A stretch of DNA of 10,420 bases, taken from Dehalococcoidales bacterium. GTDB lineage: Bacteria; Chloroflexota; Dehalococcoidia; Dehalococcoidales; Fen-1064. The number at the start of each line of letters is the position of its first letter. The first letter of the stretch is position 1. Below are positions 6,062 through 10,420 of this stretch, piece by piece. The stretch spans positions 1-10,420 of the forward strand of contig DAOUVG010000025.1 in the NCBI GenBank assembly GCA_030667735.1, read 5' to 3'. A program made the translations under genes and the position numbers. Below the pieces are notes generated by a model, which worked only from the letters and a program-made list of their open reading frames with translations, was not told the DNA's origin and made no database searches.

Positions 6062-7480
6062 TTGAGAGCAGACATGGCCAAGCTTGATAGGGCCTTTAAT
6101 CCCAGGGTCCTGGCGATAGTCGGTGATTCAGGGTTCTTCCAGTGGCTTCGTTCCCATAGTGATTTCAAGGGTAAGCTCTACTCCGTGCAGGTTAATCCGA
6201 AGACAATTGAGCGAATAGAGAAGCTGGGGATAGAGAACTACACCAGTCTGGTAGCCATCCCGGAACCCGTGGACCTGGCAATTGTGGCTGTGGGGCGGAA
6301 GTACGCTCTCAGTGTGCTGGAGGACTGCATTCGCAAGGATGTAGCGGCTGCTCACTTCTTTACCGCGGGTTTCAGTGAGACGGATACCCAGGACGGTATA
6401 GACATGGGGCGTGCCCTCACCGACCGGGCGATAGAGGCAGGATTTCATCTAATTGGGCCGAATTGTATGGGTCTGTTTAATCCTGCAGTTGGCTTGAAGC
6501 AGATGGGAAGCCAGTATGTAGGGGCTGCCGGACCGGTGGGCTTCATCTCACAGAGCGGCACCCACGCGATTAACTTCAGTCTGGAGGCCCATCTTCAGGG
6601 TGTGGAGGTCAACAAATCGGTCAGTTTCGGCAACGGGACCGTAATTGATGCAGCCGAGTACCTTCAGTATTTTGGTCAGGATGATGGCATCAAGGTGATT
6701 GGCATGTACCTCGAGGGCATCAGGGATGGGAGAAGGTTCCTGGATGTGCTCAAGGAAGTATCACGGAAGAAGCCGGTGGTGATATGGAAGGGCGGTCGTA
6801 CTCAGGATGGTGGCCGGGCTATCGCCTCACATACCGGCTCCCTGGCTGTGTCACAGGACATATGGGATGCTGCCATGAGACAGGGTGGCGCAGTCACGGC
6901 ACCCGGAATGGATGCGTTGATTGATACCCTGAAAGCGCTGCTTTATCTCAATCCGGTCTATGGTAACAAGGTGGTCCTGGCCGGAGGGTCTGGAGGGCAG
7001 TCAGTTGCCATCACCGATGCGTTTACCGAGGTGGGACTGGCGGTGCCACCACTCACCCAGGATTCCTATGACCAGTTTGAGGAGTTCTTCAGTATAATCG
7101 GGGGGAGTTATCAAAACCCGATAGACACCGGCAACCCGAACCGCGCTCAGATGAAGCGTATCATGGGAATTATCGAGGGTGACGATAACATAGATAACAT
7201 CGTGCTATTGATGTACACGGGTACCGGCGGTCCTCCGGGGATAGAAGAGAACCGCGATGAGGAAATTCAGTCAATCATTGACCTCAGGAACCGAAGTTCC
7301 AAGCCGGTCATGGTGACTATCACGGTACCCTTTCTGCCGAAGGTTGTCGGGGAAGCACGGATGCTGGTCAAGAAACTCCAGGGTGGTGGGGTGCCGGCGT
7401 TCACCAGTCTGGATAGGGGTGCTCTAGCCCTGAAAAATACCCTTGACTACTATCAGTTCCAGAAGAGGGACGATTCATAG
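6062..7480 (+). CDS. ADP-forming acyl-CoA synthetase alpha-subunit-like protein (CoA-binding plus ligase domains)
   Basis: This resembles the alpha part of NDP-forming acetyl/acyl-CoA synthetases, which convert acyl-CoA, ADP and phosphate to acid, CoA and ATP through a phosphohistidine. From the TTG at 6062 it has 472 residues: an N-terminal CoA-binding Rossmann domain (LAIVGDSG near 18-24, IGPNCMGLFNP 131-141), a succinyl-CoA-ligase-like domain (SQSGT 163-167) with the loop GGRAIASHTGSLAVS whose His257 fits the phosphorylated histidine, and a second ligase domain beginning about KVVLAGGSGG. The ATP-grasp beta domain is missing and no beta gene is adjacent. The TTG has AGAGGTG five bases upstream, better than the TTG at 6038 or the ATG at 6074. 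An inverted repeat with a TATAAT box lies upstream. It could work with a beta subunit encoded elsewhere, or in a non-ATP-forming role. Confidence 0.85.
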   Translation: MRADMAKLDRAFNPRVLAIVGDSGFFQWLRSHSDFKGKLYSVQVNPKTIERIEKLGIENYTSLVAIPEPVDLAIVAVGRKYALSVLEDCIRKDVAAAHFFTAGFSETDTQDGIDMGRALTDRAIEAGFHLIGPNCMGLFNPAVGLKQMGSQYVGAAGPVGFISQSGTHAINFSLEAHLQGVEVNKSVSFGNGTVIDAAEYLQYFGQDDGIKVIGMYLEGIRDGRRFLDVLKEVSRKKPVVIWKGGRTQDGGRAIASHTGSLAVSQDIWDAAMRQGGAVTAPGMDALIDTLKALLYLNPVYGNKVVLAGGSGGQSVAITDAFTEVGLAVPPLTQDSYDQFEEFFSIIGGSYQNPIDTGNPNRAQMKRIMGIIEGDDNIDNIVLLMYTGTGGPPGIEENRDEEIQSIIDLRNRSSKPVMVTITVPFLPKVVGEARMLVKKLQGGGVPAFTSLDRGALALKNTLDYYQFQKRDDS

Positions 7481-7496
7481 CGTCCAGGGCCTGCGC

Positions 7497-7642
7497 TAGC
7501 AAGGTGACGAAAATCCCTTTCGACCCAACCCCGTGCGAGCGCCCCTCAGAAGGGGCGGTGCCTCCCCCTTCCTGGCCAGGAAAGGGGGAATATTATATCT
7601 GGGGAACACCCTTCTGGACTTCCCTTTTTCAGCATCCTGCTA
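7497..7642. mobile_element. Miniature inverted-repeat element (MITE-like), 146 bases, non-coding
   Basis: The left end TAGCAAGGTGACGAAAA (7497-7513) and the reverse complement of the right end, TAGCAGGATGCTGAAAAA (7641-7624), are imperfect terminal inverted repeats (13 of 17 bases). Both ends have TA at the border, which would fit a mariner/IS630-type TA target duplication. Inside are two strong hairpins: CGCCCCT/AGGGGCG with CAGA loop (7540-7557), and a long arm pair CCCCCTTCC/GGAAAGGGGG with the palindromic core TTCCTGGCCAGGAA (7564-7588). The first 43 bases recur at 10378-10420 with six differences. It lies between the convergent acyl-CoA synthetase-like and GNAT genes, where its hairpins may also end transcription in both directions. 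No transposase is encoded. Confidence 0.75.
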
Positions 7643-8179
7643 ATCAGTAACCCGTCGCTGTTTCTGCTCTTCCTGCCATTGTTCGCGGGAAAGGTCCATA
7701 AGCAGGAACTTGTATCCATCCCTTTCCAGATGGCCGCGGGATGTGAAGCTGCATTTCTCGAAGCATTTCCGGGCGCGGGCGTTGCTAACCAAGGTCTTCA
7801 GGTAGATGCGGTTCAGATTCGTTAAACGGAAGACATGGTCGAGCAGCACTCTTACGGCGTCGGCACCGTAGCCTTTGTCCCAGTAGTGTCGGTCACCAAT
7901 CATGATACCGAGTTCGGCTTCGCTCTGGCTCTCGTCAATATTGTAGTAGACGCAGTTGCCGATGTGCTTTCCATCAAGGGTGTCAACAGCGAAGGAGCGC
8001 CGGGCCGGGGAAGGAAAGAAGAGTTCGCTGCCATAGTCCGTTAGATACTCGTCAAATGTATAGTCTAGCGGCGGTGCTGCATCGAGCCAGGCAAGTTCCG
8101 GGTCTTTCTGCCATTGGTAATCATTCCTGGCATCGGACATCCTCTTGTTGCGAAGTATTACCTTGCTACCGTCAATCAT
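7640..8179 (-). CDS. GNAT family N-acetyltransferase (RimJ/RimL-like)
   Basis: This 179-residue cytoplasmic acetyltransferase of the Acetyltransf_3 (RimJ/RimL) type would transfer acetyl from acetyl-CoA to an amine on an unknown substrate. Visible marks are the N-terminal LRNKRMSDARNDYQW segment, the AELGIMIGDRHYWDKGYGADA core (88-108) with the acetyl-CoA pyrophosphate loop KGYGAD, and the late VSNARARKCFEKCSFTSRGH block, which in the family contains the Asn-x-x-(A/S) helix. It is the last gene of the PAC2-HEAT-GNAT set; 26 bases separate it from the HEAT gene and the ribosome site (GAGTGAAG) is weak. Its TAG stop (7642-7640) is formed by the end of the miniature element. The original C-terminus may therefore have been different. 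Confidence 0.85.
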   Translation of the reverse strand: MIDGSKVILRNKRMSDARNDYQWQKDPELAWLDAAPPLDYTFDEYLTDYGSELFFPSPARRSFAVDTLDGKHIGNCVYYNIDESQSEAELGIMIGDRHYWDKGYGADAVRVLLDHVFRLTNLNRIYLKTLVSNARARKCFEKCSFTSRGHLERDGYKFLLMDLSREQWQEEQKQRRVTD

Positions 8180-8205
8180 GCTTCACTCGAGAGTATCTCA
8201 TCATG

Positions 8206-9123
8206 TCAAACCGAAAAAGATGACATGCCTTCAATGTTTGCCAGTTCTTGCAGGGCCTTTTCGGCGGCCTGGCTGATAGCCTCATTTGGGTCGTCAAGGC
8301 ACTGTTTCAGGCACTCACTGGCTTCGGCGCCGCCAATGTTGCCAAGTGAATGGATTGTGGCAAGCCGGACATCGACGTCATCATCGTAGATAAGTTCAGC
8401 GAGCTGCGAGACGGTGTCTTTTTCCTCTATCTCCCCGAGCGCTTCCGCTACTTCGCGACGCATCTCGGCATCAGCACTGCCCAGTTCCCTGAGGAGAATC
8501 GGTAGCCAGGATGAGTCACAGTTCCTGCCCATAGCTCGTACCGAGCTGATGCGGAGTCGGTCATCCATACTGAGGTAGGCATTCTCTATAGCTGTCTTGA
8601 CTTCGGGAAGGCATAGAGGGGCGACTGCCTCAAGGGCGCGCCGCAGGATATCCATCGGTCTGGTGCTGTCATCGGCGATATTCAGGAGGGTGTGAGCTAT
8701 CTGAGAGGTGTACTCGGAAGTTATCGTGCCGTTTTCAACCAGCAGGGCGAACCTGCCCAGAGCACGGGCGGCTTCTGCCTGTACCGCCTCCGAGGGGTCT
8801 TCCTCCAGCAAACCGATGAGTGATTCAATCAGCGAGGGTTTTTCGCACTCCCAGAGACCCCGGACCGCTTCTTTTCTTACTTCGGCGTGGGTGTCCCCGA
8901 GGCAGTGCTTGAAGACCGCGTGGAAATTCAGGGTGACGTTGCTGTCCGCCAGTTCAACCAAGCGGTTGATGATGAGACTCCGTCGCTCCGGTACGATAGC
9001 ATCCCAGGACTGCACCAGCAGAGTCATCTCTTCGGAGTCAAGCTCTGATAGCTCAACCAGGCTGGAATCAGGCAGGTCACCATCGTCATTACGAAGGCCG
9101 GTAAGGATTTCCGCCAGTGACAA
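8206..9123 (-). CDS. HEAT-repeat (armadillo-type) protein
   Basis: This 305-residue all-helical repeat protein is probably a cytoplasmic protein-binding scaffold. Repeats with the typical HEAT spacing and D-x-x-V-R signature are seen at about 78-110 (DTHAEVRKEAVRGLWEC), 109-128 (DPSEAVQAEAARALGRF), 185-202 (MDDRLRISSVRAMGR), 216-234 (SADAEMRREVAEALGEI), 247-265 (DDDVDVRLATIHSLGNI) and 277-295 (DDPNEAISQAAEKAL). The first 60 residues are acidic and less regular. The start is TTG at 9123-9121, with GGGGGGAGG a few bases upstream. It follows the PAC2 gene by 22 bases, so the two are almost surely co-transcribed, which suggests it may act on the same partners. It has no catalytic motif. Some HEAT proteins act as lyases on phycobilin chromophores, but nothing here points to that. 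Confidence 0.88.
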   Translation of the reverse strand: MSLAEILTGLRNDDGDLPDSSLVELSELDSEEMTLLVQSWDAIVPERRSLIINRLVELADSNVTLNFHAVFKHCLGDTHAEVRKEAVRGLWECEKPSLIESLIGLLEEDPSEAVQAEAARALGRFALLVENGTITSEYTSQIAHTLLNIADDSTRPMDILRRALEAVAPLCLPEVKTAIENAYLSMDDRLRISSVRAMGRNCDSSWLPILLRELGSADAEMRREVAEALGEIEEKDTVSQLAELIYDDDVDVRLATIHSLGNIGGAEASECLKQCLDDPNEAISQAAEKALQELANIEGMSSFSV

Positions 9124-9145
9124 CTAGACCTCCCCCCGTATGGTT

Positions 9146-9961
9146 TTACTCGTCTTCCTCATCCTCATCACCGTCCAATCCGTTGTCGTCCTGCTCCCAG
9201 AGAGGCTGGGTGAAGTGCTCAATGTACTCACTCATGGCCATGGCGGTCATCTGTTTCAACTGCTCCCTGGTCTCGCGGGCGGTCTCGGCGAGTTCGGAGG
9301 TATCCACCTCAATCCCCAGCATTTTCGTCAGTATTCCGAGTATTGCCAGGGCGGCCATCGGGTTCTCTACTCTGGAAGCATGTGTCGGTACCTCGCCAAG
9401 AAGACAGATGCCGTTGACACCTCTCTCTTTAGACACCCCGAGGAGCAGTCCGTTCAGGCCGGCGATCTGTAGATTGCCCCGGTGAACCAGGTCATACTTT
9501 TCGAGCAGTTCGGTCATTTCCGGAGTGGTAGCCACCCCCCATACCCTGGGCTGCTCGGTGAAGTGGATGCGCGTCAGGGCGGCAGCACACGTAATCACGT
9601 GGCTGATACCGAACTTCAGTCCCACATTGAGGACGCCGCTGGCCAGCTCATAAGCCTTGGAAACCGGCTGGTCGTCGCCGATGAAGAGTATCAGGTCGTT
9701 TTGCTTCGCGCCGGTCTTATAGTAGTAGAACCTGCTCTGGGGGAACTGGGGCGCTTCCACCACGTTATTGCGGGCTATCACGCCTATGGGGTCGAAGAAG
9801 TAGGGGGCTTCTATCTCCGCGAGTGCCTTAAAGGGCAGATTCCTGAGGAGATAGTCTGCAACTATCATGGCTACGTTACCTACCCCGGGCCATGCTGCCA
9901 GCATGACCGGCGAAGTCAGCTTGGGACGGGCTGTTATTCGGCTGATACGGTTCTTTTCCAG
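9146..9961 (-). CDS. PAC2 family protein (archaeal-type proteasome assembly chaperone homolog)
   Basis: PAC2 proteins are related to proteasome assembly chaperones; in bacteria their role is mostly unknown. Family marks, numbered from the CTG start, are AWPGVGNVA (23-31), LILFIGDDQP (90-99), GLNGLLLG (168-175), NGICLLGEVPTH (183-194) and NPMAALAILGILTKMLG (200-216). A charged helix and a strongly acidic tail (258-271) follow. The first ATG, at 9904, would cut the protein just before the first strand, at LAAWPG. The frame is open further up to a TAA at 9979-9977 and contains no ATG, GTG or TTG. A perfect AAAGGAGG (9977-9970) lies 8 bases before the CTG at 9961-9959, so I take CTG as the start (271 residues). 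A promoter sits directly upstream. It is the first gene of the PAC2-HEAT-GNAT operon. No proteasome gene is in the window. Confidence 0.87.
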   Translation of the reverse strand: MEKNRISRITARPKLTSPVMLAAWPGVGNVAMIVADYLLRNLPFKALAEIEAPYFFDPIGVIARNNVVEAPQFPQSRFYYYKTGAKQNDLILFIGDDQPVSKAYELASGVLNVGLKFGISHVITCAAALTRIHFTEQPRVWGVATTPEMTELLEKYDLVHRGNLQIAGLNGLLLGVSKERGVNGICLLGEVPTHASRVENPMAALAILGILTKMLGIEVDTSELAETARETREQLKQMTAMAMSEYIEHFTQPLWEQDDNGLDGDEDEEDE

Positions 9962-9984
9962 GGCGGTGGCCTCCTTTTACCGGG

Positions 9985-10014
9985 AGTATACTATTGGATG
10001 AGGGCGGTTTTCAA
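9985..10014 (-). promoter_or_regulatory. Sigma-70 promoter of the PAC2-HEAT-GNAT operon
   Basis: On the minus strand, TTGAAA (10014-10009, five of six) is followed by an 18-base spacer and TATACT (9990-9985, five of six). Transcription would begin near 9978, just before the AAAGGAGG ribosome site, giving a very short leader of about 17 bases before the proposed CTG start. Confidence 0.65.
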
Positions 10015-10155
10015 GTGTGAGTGAATATGATGATACCGATGGTACATCTTAATACTACAACCGCTGCTAGAGGCCGGTCAAGGTAAGGTACTCGTCCACT
10101 ACATTGGTGACCGATGGGACTGATGGCGACAAAAGAGAAAATAAAAAATAAAGGG

Positions 10156-10191
10156 AAACAAATCGAGGCTAACCGAGTGTGATTTGTTTTT
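10156..10191 (+). terminator. AT-rich hairpin with T-run (possible intrinsic terminator)
   Basis: AAACAAATC (10156-10164) pairs with GATTTGTTT (10181-10189) around a 16-base loop, and the second arm runs into a T5 stretch (10187-10191). The stem is AT-rich, so as a terminator it would be weak. No plus-strand gene ends nearby, which leaves its job unclear. Confidence 0.35.
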
Positions 10192-10225
10192 CGAGTTATG
10201 TCTACCACTGGGCAAACATAACTCG
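10192..10225. repeat. Perfect 10-bp inverted repeat CGAGTTATGT / ACATAACTCG
   Basis: The arms at 10192-10201 and 10216-10225 are perfect complements with a 14-base spacer, directly after the AT-rich hairpin. It could be an operator, an element end or part of a structured RNA. Confidence 0.6.
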
Positions 10226-10246
10226 TGTTCGTGAGGATACGGGCGC

Positions 10247-10318
10247 AGCAATCCATTTCTTTCCCCGGAGATTGCTTCGGTGTCTCTTCGCTTTGCTCAG
10301 AGTCCCTGCTCGCAATGA
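10247..10318. repeat. Dispersed palindromic repeat of the CATTGCGAG...GAAGCAATC type
   Basis: AGCAATC (10247-10253) and GATTGCT (10270-10276) form an inverted repeat. The second arm starts a longer unit, GATTGCTTC ... TTCGCTTTGCTC ... CTCGCAATGA, whose ends ATTGC (10271-10275) and GCAAT (10312-10316) are again inverted. From general knowledge, very similar units (CATTGCGAG ... GAAGCAATC on the other strand) occur in many copies between genes of diverse bacterial genomes. I cannot count copies from a single window. Confidence 0.55.
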
Positions 10319-10320
10319 CA

Positions 10321-10348
10321 TTACGCGGGACAATCTGTGTCCGCGTAA
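10321..10348. repeat. Strong GC-rich hairpin, TTACGCG ... CGCGTAA
   Basis: TTACGCG (10321-10327) pairs with CGCGTAA (10342-10348). Inside it GACA (10329-10332) pairs with TGTC (10338-10341), leaving one bulged G and a 5-base loop, for 11 bp in total. It directly follows the palindromic repeat and may be its next module. Confidence 0.6.
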
Positions 10349-10376
10349 TTGCCGGAGTGTCACCTATGTGACTGTA

Positions 10377-10420
10377 CTAGCAGGGTGCTGAAAAACTCTT
10401 TCGACCCAACCCAGTGCGAG
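10377..10420. mobile_element. Left end of a second copy of the miniature inverted-repeat element (cut by window edge)
   Basis: Bases 10377-10420 match 7496-7539 at 38 of 44 positions, including 15 identical bases CTTTCGACCCAACCC. Its first 18 bases from 10378, TAGCAGGGTGCTGAAAAA, match the reverse-complemented right end of the first copy at 17 of 18. This confirms that they are the same terminal repeat. The rest of the element lies beyond the window. Confidence 0.75.

Larger units (their letters stand above)
10015..10376. other. Non-coding stretch rich in inverted repeats
   Basis: No gene is supported. At least four hairpin-forming inverted repeats follow each other between 10156 and 10348, including a dispersed-type palindromic repeat. 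They are listed separately. The plus-strand frame 10179-10391 runs straight through these repeats and has no ribosome site, so it is not called. Confidence 0.55.

Noticed and set aside
8708..9485. Plus-strand open frames opposite the HEAT and PAC2 genes
   Set aside because: Ser-rich translations without ribosome sites, mirrored from well-supported minus-strand genes.
10156..10348. CRISPR array among the repeats
   Set aside because: The repeats are unlike each other, are individually palindromic and are not separated by spacers of constant length.
10179..10391. 70-residue plus-strand frame in the terminal non-coding stretch
   Set aside because: It runs through four inverted repeats and into the miniature element; no ribosome site and no protein-like pattern.

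Overview
The window looks like a chromosomal segment of an anaerobic, acyl-CoA-metabolising bacterium. A Chloroflexota (Dehalococcoidia-like) origin is my best guess, but it rests only on overall gene flavour: an Fe-S type PurF, an ADP-forming acyl-CoA synthetase alpha-type protein, a PAC2 protein, strong AGGAGG-type ribosome sites and frequent TTG starts. No rRNA or other taxonomic marker is present. Base composition is moderately GC-rich in genes and AT-rich in several intergenic stretches.

Layout, left to right. The end of an unidentified plus-strand gene (1-60) is followed by about 330 bases without a gene, which hold a tRNA-Gly-like but degenerate structure on the minus strand. Next comes a minus-strand pair: a small four-cysteine protein whose end overlaps a LivG-type ABC ATPase. 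A divergent spacer leads into a plus-strand pair, a VOC/methylmalonyl-CoA-epimerase-like protein and an enoyl-CoA hydratase family protein. These converge, with a 9-base gap, on a minus-strand alpha/beta hydrolase. After a spacer with a near-consensus sigma-70 promoter come purF and an orphan ADP-forming acyl-CoA synthetase alpha-like protein, both on the plus strand. A 146-base miniature inverted-repeat element separates the latter from a minus-strand operon of PAC2, HEAT-repeat and GNAT proteins. The last 450 bases are non-coding. They carry several strong inverted repeats, a dispersed palindromic repeat, and at the window edge the left end of a second copy of the miniature element.

How the genes fit together. 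The VOC protein, crotonase and acyl-CoA synthetase-like protein all point to acyl-CoA chemistry, and the LivG ATPase suggests uptake of amino or organic acids. They are not one operon. LivG has no permease, binding-protein or LivF partner here, and the acyl-CoA synthetase alpha part has no ATP-grasp beta part beside it. PurF is the only clear housekeeping gene. The PAC2-HEAT-GNAT operon has no obvious substrate.

I did not find a clearly new multi-gene system. The points most worth a second look are the miniature element, whose terminal repeat supplies the stop codon of the GNAT gene; the apparent CTG start of the PAC2 gene directly behind its promoter; the VOC protein that lost a metal ligand; and the tRNA-like remnant after livG.
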